The position numbers were made by a program, and so were the translations under genes. From positions 1,736,001-1,800,000 of the forward strand of contig NC_085854.1 of the NCBI RefSeq assembly GCF_020906515.1: 64,000 bases of DNA, given 5' to 3'. The stretch is from Vanrija pseudolonga (lineage: Eukaryota; Basidiomycota; Tremellomycetes; Trichosporonales; Trichosporonaceae). Below are positions 34,708 through 48,620 of this stretch, piece by piece (the first letter of the stretch is position 1; each line of letters begins with the position of its first letter). The notes under the pieces were generated by a model. It saw nothing but the letters and a program-made list of their open reading frames with translations. It did no database searches and was not told the origin of the DNA.

Positions 34708-37376
34708 CTATCCCGAGGCGCGGCCATGAGTACGCTTGGCATTGCCAGCTGGCGTCGTGTTCACCTTTGTGGCAAAGCGCAGTGAGCACACAGTTTCGCC
34801 CAGGTGAGCGTTCAGCGGCGAGAGGTTGCAGAACATGAGCGTTTTGCTGGAGCCTGTGTGGGTTAGAAGTGTCTGGGCGGCTTGGCACCCACCAGACAGG
34901 CTCGTCTGCAGCAGCCTTGTGAGCGTCGAGTTGCGGTACGGCACATGGCCACCCTGCTGTCCCTGCCCTAGAGCGCCAATAACGTCGGCAAGCGCAGAAA
35001 GCGACTTGTTGATGTTGATCGTCTCCTTTAACCTGTCCTTGTTGGCACCTGCGCCAGACGACGCAAGGCGTTCACTGCCAGCAAGATCGACTGTAGCGGT
35101 TAGACGAGCCCTCGGCATGAGTCAACCACACATACCAAGATTCAGGATGCCCGAGCACTCTTCCCCTGTTAATGGGTTGGACCCCTTGACCTTGAGACTG
35201 AACACCGAGTGTGATCGCGACGAACGCTCATTCATAAGCGTCGCCGCCACAGCTCGTCTCGACCGCGCACGCTCAAGCAGGATGGACACCTGTCTGGCGT
35301 TGCTGAGTGGCACTGTAACGTCAGCTATACACCCGCACCGCGACCATCCACTTACAGCTGACAACATCCGTCACAGTCATGACATTGTCCTTGTCAATCT
35401 TGATCTCGTGCTTCTTGCTGTCAAACTGGCCGCTGCCAAGGAGGTCGTTGATCTTGCGAGTTAACACTGCCCGTCCGCGACTGCGCCCAACTCACAACCT
35501 CGTTGTAGACCTCGAGGAATGTACCCTCCATCTGGTACTTCCATCCGCGGTCCTTGAGCTGGCTGCTGACAGCAAAGATCATGTCGATGGCGCGCGGAAT
35601 CATGCCCGCGTTATCCCCCTCGCCACCTTCCATCGTCCACGACTTGCCCGAGCCAGTCTGGCCATAGGCGAAGATGCAAACCTGATGGGTCAGTTCCTTC
35701 AAAGTCGAGCCACCCACATTGTAACCATCAAGAACACTCTGAGCAAGCATCATTATTTCCGCAAACACCTCCTTCTGCCCATCCTTGGGCTGGAAGACCT
35801 GGTCAAACTGGAAGGTCAAGACCTGCTCGCGCTCCTTGCCCGTAGCAGACTCGGAACGAGTCGTGACGGTGAGGTGCGACTGGCCAGTCTCCTGCGCCAG
35901 ACGTTCATCACCGTACGCAATCTGCGCAAGGCCCTCAGGAGAGTTCTGCTCGTGCGCTGAGAAGGGTTAGAGACAGCCATACACGCTGACTCACGCAAGG
36001 CTGGGCGTACACGCGCGAAGACACGAATGTTGCCCTTGAGTTCCTGCACCTGGTTGTGAAGCTTGCGGCGGATCGTCTCGGCGTTGCGAAGCTCCTCCTC
36101 CACCGCCGCCACTTTGCGGTCACATTCCGCCTGTGCGTCTAGGATGCGTTGAGCTGCCTCGTCCTCTCCTTGAATGACCTTGTCGCGGGCGACTTTTAGC
36201 TCAGCTTGCATGGCAGAAACAGCCAGAGCACCGCGCTCCACCTCGCCCTGGAGGGCCGAGTTGTGCGCCTGGCTTGCAGAGAGCTGAGCTGAAAGAGTCA
36301 TGTGCTTGTCCTGTTCTGCTGCCTGCGCTTGCTGACAGGTCAGAAAGGACACGTTACTGTGGACCTACGCGGAGTTTCCGGACAATCTCACGCTCCTGGA
36401 TGAGCTCGTCACGGCCCTGCTGCATCTCCTCCTCGAGGTTGCGGTTGGCCCTTTCCTTCTGCTCAAGCTGGCGTTGAAGGTCGGCAGTCTCTCGAGCGTG
36501 GACGAGTCGTAGCGAGGCGAGCTCTTCGGAAGCCTCCGACAGCTTCTTCCTCGTGTCGCGCTCGTCTTGGGTGACGGCAGCGAGCATACTGAGCGTGCTG
36601 GATTGTGTCGCTTCAAGGGAATTGACTGTGAGGTGAGTACGGAAACGGGCCAGACCACAAACCTCTTAATCTTCTGTGGATAACGTCAGCTATTGTTCCA
36701 ATGTTCGCGCCTTGACCCACTCTGCTTCCATCATGTGGTTGAGAGACTCGAGAGAGACATGGTCCTGAGCCTGGGCGTGTCAGATGTTGGATCAACCAGG
36801 GGTCAGGAGATTCAACAAACCTTTGTCGGTCTGGTGGCCGCACCAGCCCCAACAGGCCGCCTTTGGGCAACGAGACGGCTCGGTCCAGCGGCATTCATTG
36901 GACGCCTTGTCGGTGCTGGGGCGGGCTTGGTAGAGCGAGCGGTGGTAGACGACGCTGATGACGATACAGAACTGCTGGCACTCGGAGGACGGCGGGCAGC
37001 TAACGCGCTGCTCTTTGTAGGCGCAGTGACCGACGACCGGGTGGAGGCGCGGGTCTCGGGTCTGGCGGTGGTTGTGCGCGGCGGTAACGTGCTGGCGGCC
37101 CTGGGTGCTGGTGCAAAGCTTGAGGCTCCGCGCTGGGGGGCCTTGATGTCCGACACGCCAGCGGATGGGCCGGAAACGACACGTTTGGCGGGCGGGGCAA
37201 TCGGCGACGACAGGAACTTGCGCTTGTGGTCGCCCACCCCGGCCTTGCCAACCGCGCCGGTGACCTTTGTTGGCGTCTGCAGTCTCGGCAGCCGCGTCGG
37301 CGGGGGCTGGGATGTTAGCTGGGTCTACCTGATGAACAAGTCCGTCACCCACAATGTTCTCCTGCCCTTCTGACAT
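34708..37376 (-). CDS. KAR3: C-terminal motor kinesin-14 (KAR3/KlpA type)
   Basis: A minus-end-directed kinesin acting in spindle assembly and nuclear fusion. Twelve exons: 37376-37353, 37306-36821, 36770-36721, 36673-36663, 36625-36369, 36331-35995, 35956-35718, 35681-35496, 35452-35356, 35312-35136, 35090-34893 and 34853-34708, giving 735 aa. The N-terminus is basic and Ser/Pro-rich (microtubule-binding tail). A coiled coil covers about residues 190-360. The neck [20 protein letters not shown] is the kinesin-14 signature. The motor has the P-loop GQTGSGKS (about 475-482), switch [12 protein letters not shown] and switch II VDLAGSE. Exon 4 is only 11 nt, and frame is kept only if it is included. 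The protein ends soon after SLRFATKVN, as expected for a C-terminal motor. Confidence 0.93.
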
Positions 37377-37815
37377 GTTGGTTGGATGTAGTTGAATGTC
37401 AGCCAACGTCGATGAGCAGTGTTGTTGCTTTGTTGACATGCTCAACCGCGAATCCCCGCCTGGGTGGGTGGTGTTGGGTCCACTGAGAGGAAAAGCATCC
37501 GCGTCGAGGCCAAGTTGACTTCTGGATGCAACGTGGAAACCACGTGCCGTGACTAATGTCGTGTCAATATGCGCCATTAACACCCTTATCTAGTCTAGAT
37601 TGTTATCACTTGGCAAGACAGGCTTTCATTGACTCGGTCTGAACAGCCAGACTGACTGGCAAAGGACGCAGCCGGAGTTGGCAGCCAGCAGCCAATGGAG
37701 CGAGCAAACCTCCATCGCGCCTCCCTCACCCTCCCATTGCATTCATATCCTCGGTGCCACCTCTTGGTCTTCTCCTCTTGTCGTACCAGAGGGTATCATT
37801 CCCCACTCTCTAGCA
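37377..37815. promoter_or_regulatory. Divergent intergenic region KAR3 / ARG5,6
   Basis: These 439 bases separate two divergent starts. No gene is seen. The region next to the ARG5,6 start is C/T-rich. A match to TGACTC (gcTGACTC-like core, as 'ttgactcggt' at 37629-37638) resembles a Gcn4/Cpc1 site, which would suit an arginine gene. This is one short match and is weak evidence. Confidence 0.4.
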
Positions 37816-40973
<3,158 letters not shown>

Positions 40974-41048
40974 TCGCTCATCATTGTAGCGTCGCACATC
41001 ATGTATTGCATGGCTATTGAGAGTGTGTGTGTGGAGTGGAGGGTCAAG

Positions 41049-43199
41049 CTACTGGCCAGCTGCCTTGAGAATCTTGTTGCGACTTTTGTGCAGGTTGTAG
41101 AGGAAGCATCGCTGCACAGATACAGCAAACGCAAGGGGTGATATCTGCCAGTAAAGCGTGCTGCCGTCAGGACCTTTGAATCGGCGCTTGGAGAGTGGAG
41201 ATTTCTCTGTGGGTGGGGGTACGATACAGACGAGGCGGTTATAGTCGACACCACCTTCGCGCTGAAACTCCTCGTCACTGAGTCGGGACCTTGGGAGTCA
41301 GCGTGCTCTCTGTCTGAGACTTACATTCCAGCAGATTCGAGGAGGCGCAGGAACCGTCCAAGCCAATCGTCAGAAAGAGGACAGGAGACTCGACAACCGC
41401 TGAGAAAGCGCTGAGTGCACACCTGGCGCAAAGCTGGGTGGGGAAACTGCCGGCGTTTAGCGCCGCCAGGATCCAGCAGAGCTTCGAAAGCGGCGCGATA
41501 GCCCTCCATCTGTTCTGGGACAGAGTTTTTGACGTTCCTGGCAGCGTCGAGGTATGGCTTGAGTAGAGGGTGCACCTCCTTGAGCCATTCAGCCGTGACG
41601 CGACAGTGTGTTGTGTCCTGGGCGGCACTATAGCGCCTGAGCGTGATAGTTGGTGTGGGATCAGTGGTGGGGGCGGGTGAACCTGGGGTGGATGCTTGCG
41701 CGCTGGAAGGTGCGGTCTGCTGTTCGGTCGTCCGAGGTGCTCCTGGAGTTGTGGCTGCCAGACCCCCTCGGTCCCCACCAACGGTGCCGGGGGGCCTGAT
41801 GGGTGGCCTGAGAGTTGATGGCTGCGTGGACGCCGACTTATCACGGGCGTTGGCCCAGGTGAGTGGGACAGGCTCGTCGTCCGAGTCACTCGCGTCTGAG
41901 CTGTCACTCGAGTTGGGGTGGGAACTCGAGTCGGAGGTGGCACTCGAGTTGGAGGTGGCACTCGAGTCGGAGCTTGTGATCGATGGCGAGCGCCAGCGCT
42001 TCTTACCACGGACGGGAAGCTGAGCGTCCGTCCCCGAGGGCTTGGAGTGGCTAGTCAACGCGGGGTTTGGCACCTCGAACTTGGACGCGGCATGAAGATC
42101 CTTGGGGCCGCGGACTTGGGGCGTGGACTGCTGCTCACGGAACCGAGTGGGCTGGGCTGGCGCTGGGCGTGTGTGGGAGTGTGGAGCCGGAGGAAGAGCG
42201 GGTGGTGGGGAAGGCGACGGTTCGACCTTGATGGCTGCATGCCGCTGCTTAGGAGCTCTGTATGGCTCGGGCTGAGGTGGTGCGGAGGACGATGGCACTC
42301 GTGACGACGACGGCTCGACGGCGTCGCGGATCGGCTGGGAGCCTCGCCTGGACGGTGGTGGCGGCGGTGACCGTGGTTCGATCTTGACGCTCGCACCGCC
42401 GCGTGACTCACGCCTCGATGACGACCGCGCGGGGGAAGGAGACGAGTCGATGACCATGTGGACTCGTGGCTCGGCCTCATCCTCAGCTCCCGAGTCGACA
42501 TCCATATCCGACTCAGACTCGTCACTCGAGCTAGGAGCACGCAGGGTTCGTGCGGCCTTCTTGCGCCGCTTGGCCTGGGGCTCGATCGTCGCCGCACGGG
42601 GCGGCGGCAGCTCGGCGTCAGCGGTGTCGCCGCGCACGAGGTCGAGTAGGAGGAAGTAGTACGGATACACCTTGAGAAACACCTCTGGGCGTCAGCTGCG
42701 GCGTTGGGCTACACGCACTCATGTCCCGCGGCACGTCGGCGGCCGTCTTCCACGCGCGGTCGGCGCCGTTCTTCTCGTAGTAGTTCTCCCCGTCGCGCCT
42801 CTTGAGGCGGTCACGCAGGCTGTCGTCAGCGGCGTTGAGCATTCTCGACCACGCACCTAGCGAGGAGACTGCGCACGGGGTTATGCGTCGCGCTCGTCCA
42901 CTTCGCCGTAGCCTTCCACGCGCCGCCCGCGCGCGCGACGAGGCCGGCACGCTCGGCCCCGCGCATCCACAGCTCGTTGCCGAGCAGCTCGATACACAGG
43001 TCGCGTTCCGCCTTCCACCGGTGCACTAGGCGCGTGCCGTCGACGGGGAAGAAGTGCAGCGTGTACCGCTGGTTCTGGGCGATGGCTTGCAATGCGCGCT
43101 GGGTCGCGCGCGCGTCCCACCTTGGCTGGGTAAGCTGGAGTCGGGGGAGGTGGTGCCGCCGACTCACGTGTACCGCACGCCGCTGTGTTGTGTCTCCAT
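41049..43199 (-). CDS. Tandem paralog A: unknown protein with two conserved modules and an acidic Ser/Pro linker
   Basis: Unrecognised family; first of three tandem copies. Exons: 43199-43168, 43120-42857, 42819-42719, 42684-41325 and 41289-41049, giving 665 aa. The N-module (about 1-145) has YTWDARATQRALQAI, LHFFP, HRWKAERDL, WKATAKWTSATHNPVRSLL, RDGENYY and YPYYFLLLDL. It is helix-rich; its order loosely resembles SANT/Myb-like modules expanded in basidiomycetes, which is a weak inference. A linker of about 330 residues has SSDESESDMD acidic patches, repeated short phosphosite-like R/S-P motifs and basic clusters. The C-module holds LLDPGGAKRRQFPHPALRQVCT, FLSGCRVSCPLSD and LYWQISPLAFAVSVQ. 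Nuclear localisation is plausible. No catalytic motif is seen. Confidence 0.8.
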
Positions 43200-43552
43200 T
43201 GTTATGGAGTGGTGGGGAAGTGGAGGGAGAGTACAAGATGATGTTGGGTGTTGTGAGGTTTGGTGTCTTTGAGAGTGACGGATCGGCGCGGGGCGTGTGT
43301 GTGTGGTGTGTGTGCGTGTGAGTGGGTTGCTGGACGCCGAGTGGCACTGGGCCATGGTGGGTGACCAGAGGTGCCACATTCAACTCCGACCTCCGCCGAC
43401 TGCTCCACGGCGCGATGCATGCGACTCGTGTCTTCGCATACATGGTTATAGCTATAGCTACTGCCTCTACACATATCTGTCACACGCCACTCAAGGTACA
43501 AGATACAAGTGACGGCTTACTGAGTGGCGAGGGTTGTATACATGGCGGCGGC
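43200..43552. other. Intergenic region between paralogs A and B
   Basis: These 353 bases hold the promoter of A (right next to 43200) and the 3' end of B. A CA/TG-rich stretch at about 43292-43322 lies just upstream of A's start. No gene is seen. Confidence 0.4.
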
Positions 43553-45948
43553 CTACATGGCGACCAAGGCCTCACGGCCCTCCTTGAGGCGAATCTCGCG
43601 AATGTTGTGGAGAAAAGTGTATTGCACAATCGTCATAAAGCTGAGGGGCGAAAGCTCCCAGCAAATGTACTCGCCGCCGTCAATGCTGCGAACCGGTCGC
43701 TTGAGATACGGTTGTCCGTATGGGGGAGCGACAAGACGGACGCGACGCTTGTAGTCGGCGCCCCTGTAGCTCTCGAGCTCGGCCTCATTGAGGCGTGACC
43801 TTGACATCAGCAGACGTATACAGGGCTTCAGACTTACACGCCGGCAGTTTCCAGGAGAAGCAGAAGCTGGTTCACCAAGCTGTCGGCGAGAGGACAGTAG
43901 ACGTGACATCCCCTAAGAAAGGGTGCCGTGCAGACCTGACGAATGGCAGGATCGGAGAACTGCCGGCCTTTGATACCTTGGGGGTCTAGAAGTTCTTGGA
44001 ACATGGCGAGATAGGCTTCCAGCTGGGCTGAAGGAGAAGTCGGCTGTCGCACGCCCATTATCGTCTGGAGAGACTGTTGAACCGACGGCTCGGAAAGCAT
44101 CAGCCATTGGACTGTGTCGCCGATGACGTACGTCTTTTGGGTTGCATTGAAAGGCTTCAGCGAGGTGGCCGTAGTCGCATCTCCTGTCCTGGGTATAGGT
44201 GCGCTTGGTGCTGGAGGGGGTGCCACCGTTGCGGGATTGCCTTCGGCTGCTGCTCTAATGTGTGCCGCCGGCGTTGGAGTGCCTTGCAATGGCGGCTGCC
44301 GCTGACTGAGTTCGGCGGAAGGTGAAGCCTGCTTGACGTCGGTAGTCCGCTCAGCTGGCGCTGGCAGACTCGCACGCTGTGGTGCGACAAGGGTGTACGG
44401 CGGCGGTGGGTAGTTGATGATAGCCTGGGTAATGATCGCCTGGGGCTGGGGCGCTGGAACAATGTGGCGAGGAGGTGCAACGGAGCGAGGAGGTGCAACG
44501 GAGCGAGGAGGGGCAATAGGAGTAGTAGGGGGTTTCACAGGCGGCTGCTTAATGGACCGGGGGTAAGAGTTTGCCCAGGACGACGGCAGAGACTCGTGGT
44601 TCGACTCCGTGTCCAACCTGCTTCTCGAGTTGGACTGGGTGGTCGACGCCGAGCCTGAGATGGACGGGGAGCACGGGCGCTTTGTGCCGCGACCCAGTGA
44701 CAGGTTCTCCATTGCCGACAGTGGCGTCTTGGGACTGTTCATCGGCGTGGTATCCGCCGGTGCGAGCTTGACGGGGAGGGGCGGAGGGCGCACAGCGGTG
44801 GAGCGGCGCCGAGGTATGGGTGGTGTGAGAGAGGCTGAGGCCGGCGTCGACGGCTCTGCCTTGGGGATGGGGCCTTGCAGAACCAGGCGCTGGGGTCGAG
44901 AACGCCGCGGCGGCGGTGGAGAAGCTTGGGGCGAAGGCGAGGGCGAGGGTGAGGGTGACGCCTCAACCTCCAAGGGGAACTGTCGAGTCCCGCGCTGCTC
45001 CGTCCGAGGAAGTGTAGGCAGCCTCGAGGACGAGGGGGTAGGGAGCCTTGAGGACGAGGCTGGCGGTTGCGAGTTCAACGACATCGGCGGAGGCTTGGGC
45101 CTTGTAGCTTCGATGTGCCGCTTCTTATCCCTTCCTGAACTAGCGATCGCCTTGACCAAGGGCAGCGACTTCATACCCCCGACCGGGGCAGGGTGCACCG
45201 TCTTCTTCTCGCCATCCGACTCCTCGTCACTGGAGTAGACGACGTTCTGACGACGGCGCCGCTTTCTCGGCATGGACGGGCGGTCGTCGGCCTCCGCCTC
45301 ATCTGACCCATCCGCCGCGGGCTCGGGCAGCTCGGCCTGCTCGGTGCCGGCCAGCTCGAGCAGGATGAAGTAATACGGGTACTCGGCGAGAAAGGCCCCT
45401 GGCGTCAGCAGTGTATGCATGCCTTTGGACATACGCTTCTTGTACGGCACGTCGGCTTCCTTCTTCCACGAGCGGAGGGCACCTTCTCTCTCGAAGTAGT
45501 TCTCTCCGTTCTCCCGGCGGAGGCGTTCGCGCAGTCTGCGCGCAGGGTCAGCGTCGGCAGCGCTCGTGCGGTGTCCCGCACACACACACTCACTTGAGGA
45601 GGAGGCTGCGCACGGGCGTGTACGTGCTGCTCGTCCAGTTGTCGGTAGCCCTCCACTTGCCGCCGACCTTGCTCACGAGGCCCAGGCGCGCCGCGTCCTT
45701 GAGCCACAGCGACCCGGCCAGAAGCCCAAGCGTGAGGTCGCGCTCTGCCTTCCACTTGTCGACGAGGTGCGCGCCGCCTGGGGGCGGGAAGAAGTGCACC
45801 CTGTAGCGTGGGGATGCGGCTATGGCTTGTAGCGCGCACAGGGTGTTGTGCGCCTCCCACCTTGGGGCGGCGTCAGTGAGTGTGGGGGCGGGGAGGGGAT
45901 GGGCGCGCCGTGACGTACTTGTACCGCACTGTCTTGCGCTGGTCCATT
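43553..45948 (-). CDS. Tandem paralog B of the same unknown family
   Basis: Exons: 45948-45920, 45860-45594, 45535-45435, 45398-43838 and 43799-43553, giving 734 aa. All four intron positions and phases match paralog A, and exon 3 has the same length (101 nt). The N-module reads YKWEAHNTLCALQAI, VHFFP, DKWKAERDL, NGENYFEREGALRSWKKEADVP and YPYYFILLEL. The linker has SSDEESD and many Pro/Ser/Arg motifs, plus two direct repeats of APPRSVAPPR type. The C-module reads LLDPQGIKGRQFSDPAIRQVCT, FLRGCHVYCPLAD, then SRLNEAELESYRGADYKRRVRLV and CWELSPLSFMTIVQ. Intron 3 (45434-45399) is 36 nt with no stop, so retention would add 12 residues without a frame change. Confidence 0.8.
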
Positions 45949-46316
45949 GTAGTGCTTGTGGGTAGAGAGAAGAAGTGAGAGAGAAGAGGAAAACGGAAAA
46001 GTAGGGTGGGTTCTTGTGCACGGCGTGTGGTGGAGGTGTGAGGCGTCCTTTCTGCCTCGTGTACTTCCCAAGGATCGGCGCAAAGGTATGTGCGTGTTCA
46101 CGGACGAGTGCGAGCCGCCGGTGGCACTCACTCTGAAAGTGGGGTGCAACACTGCCACACACACTATGCAATTGTCCCCAACGTGCCTCCGTCGGGCCAC
46201 ATTCTCAGTCATACCAGCCAGGACTCAAGCACAAATGTGTATGAATGCATGGAACTCAAAGGTACAGGCGCACAGTCTTCGCGCATTTCCGTATGCTCGC
46301 CCTCCTTCACGTCGCA
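45949..46316. other. Intergenic region between paralogs B and C
   Basis: These 368 bases hold the promoter of B (left part) and the 3' flank of C (right part). No gene is seen. The leader next to B's start is purine-rich on the plus strand, which is C/T-rich in the sense of B. Confidence 0.4.
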
Positions 46317-48620
46317 CTACACGCCTTCGGCGCGCAGCTTGTTCACCAGACACAAAAAGTTGGTCTCAATGACCAACATGAACGACAGGGGCGACATCTC
46401 CCAGTACTTGACGTTCCCACGAGCATCGAGGACCTTGTGCTTGAGGAGAGGGTCGTGCTCCGGCGCGGCCTTTAGTAGGATGAGGCGGTTGTCCTTGCCC
46501 AGCTGGCTCTGGAACTGCTTCTCGCTCAGGCGGGTCCTGCCGGTGTCAGTGGCCTCCCACCTTCAGCGCACTTACATGCCTGCAGACTCGCCCAGAAGGA
46601 GGAGACGCCGCGTCAGCTGACCCTCGATCGGAGAGTACACCTGTGACCCCTGCATGAACTTGCTCGTACACGCCCTGCGAAGAACCCCTTCGGCCCAGAC
46701 GCGGTGCTTGGTACCGCGAGGATCAAGCAGGTCTTCATAAGCTTTGAGGAGCTCGTTGAGCCGGCGAGAGCCCGCCATCTTGGCGCGTCTGGCCGCGAGC
46801 AGGGGCTTCTTGAGAGTCGGCTCGGCTTCCATGAGCCAGGTGACGACTGGCCAGTAGTTCTTGAGCGTGATGGTGGGCGAGAACCATTTGAGGGAGATGG
46901 GGTTGGCGGCGTCATTTGGGATGGTTACCGTTTGTTTGGCCTTCTTCCTGGTTCGGGGGCGCTTCGGTTTAGGTTGAACCTCCGAGCTCTCGTCGAAGCG
47001 TTGATGGACTGGCTCGGGCTCGGGTTCGCTCGGCGGGTCAAAGTCGATAAAGGAGCTCGTCGGGCTGAATGAGCGAGGGCGGGCTTTGCGGGTGGAGCGG
47101 GCATGATCCGACGAATACATGTCCATGTCGACAGAGACACGTCGGTTCGAGGAGCCTTGGGGAGCCTTCGTGATGCGGACGGGTTGGCTGGCTTGGTTGT
47201 GTCCTCATCCCCACTATCGTCGATGTCGTCCGAAGAGTCAGATGAGCTGCTCGAGATGGTGTAGATCGAGACAGTCTCCTGTTTCACCGCAGGAGACGAG
47301 GGTGGCGGCTCACGACTGAAGTCGAGCGGCGCCGACCACCTAGGACGCGGAGGCGGAGCGGGCTCGTCGCTCGAAGATGACGACGTGCTAGCACTCGACG
47401 TGGAAGGCGATCGTGCGCGCTTCCGGCTCGGGACAGGCACTACCGTAGGAGGAAGCTTGTCGACCCTGGCCGGTCTTGAAGGAGAAAAGATGTCAATGCC
47501 GGGCTTGACATCGAGCGGCTTCGGCCCCTCCGGCCATAATCGACGCGGAGGCGCAGGATCCTCGGCAGCAGACGACTCGCTGGCGCTCGACGTGGATGGC
47601 GAGCGCCCATAACTCTTTGGTCCTAAGCTCGAGCGGCGCAGTTGATCGTCGACATATGACAAGGACTTTGTAAAAGCCTCCTTGGACGGGTGGTCCATTG
47701 TCGGGGTGGAGGTGAGGGCGGGTGAGGATGACGGCTCGCGCTTGGGTGCTGTGGAGTCGGAGTGTAACTCGTCTTCCTCTTCCGACGAGGACGACTCTGA
47801 TTCATTAGAAGGAGGGAGACGGGTGGATGGGCGTGACGGCGGGGGCGAGGAAAACGACCCGGAGTCGGAGTCGGACTCAACGAGCTCGGGTGACGACTCA
47901 TGGCCTCGTGCACCGTCACGGCGGGTCATATTCTGGAGGCGGGGGTTAACGCGGCGCCTGGACGGCGGCTCGACTGTCGGTGCCCGAGGAGGCGGGAGGA
48001 CCGGGCGAGCTTCCCCGCGCATGAGGTCGAGCAGGATAAAGTAGAATGGGTATAAGTCGAGGAAGGCCTCTGGGTGTGAGTGCACGTCGGGGGTGTCTGT
48101 CACTCACTCATGGACTTGGGGACGTCCCGCTTCGACTTCCAGCTGCGCTTGGCGCCGGCCTTCTCGAAGTAGTTCTTCCCGCTGTCGTCTGGCGTCATCT
48201 GGCGCCTGAGTCTGATGATGTCAGCTCAGGAGCTACGCTGTCACTCACGTAGAGACGAGATTACGGACGGGGTTGGACACGGCGCTCGTCCACTTCGGCG
48301 TCGCCTTCCACACCGGCCCGTCCGGCGTGTCCTTCTCCTTAGTGACGAGCTTTGCGCGCTTCGCGGCCGCCATCCACATGACCTCGTTGCGGAGGATGTC
48401 GAGACACAGATCGCGTTCCGATTTCCACTTGTGCTTGAGGCGCGTGCCGCTCGCGGCTGAGGGGAAGAAGTGCTGCCGGTAGGTGGGGTTGTCGCGTATT
48501 GCCTCGAGGGCGTGGACCTTGTCGGCGGCTTTCCATCTGGGAGTGTGTGTGAGTATGGCAGAGGCGACCGATCAAGTCGTACACGTAGGTTACGTTGTTG
48601 CTCATTCTCCATATGTCCAT
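46317..48620 (-). CDS. Tandem paralog C of the same unknown family, central junction unresolved
   Basis: Supported exons: 48620-48583, 48536-48249, 48211-48108, 48069 to about 47314, then about 47190-46576, and 46536-46317. The first three introns and the last intron match A and B in position and phase. The N-module reads YVWKAADKVHALEAI, HFFP, HKWKSERDL, GKNYFEKAGAKRSWK and YPFYFILLDL. The C-module reads LLDPRGTKHRVWAEGVLRRACT, SQVYSPIEGQ, TRLSEKQFQ and YWEMSPLSFMLVIE. In the linker the open frame changes between about 47320 and 47130. A 122-nt intron from a GTGAGC donor at 47313 to an AAG acceptor at 47192 would restore frame, but other joins work too. A genuine frameshift is the alternative. 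Confidence 0.7.

Noticed and set aside
45399-45434. GC-AG intron or no intron in paralog B at the third conserved site
   Set aside because: A GTATGT donor four codons upstream gives the same phase as in A and C and a normal GT-AG intron, so no unusual splice type is needed.
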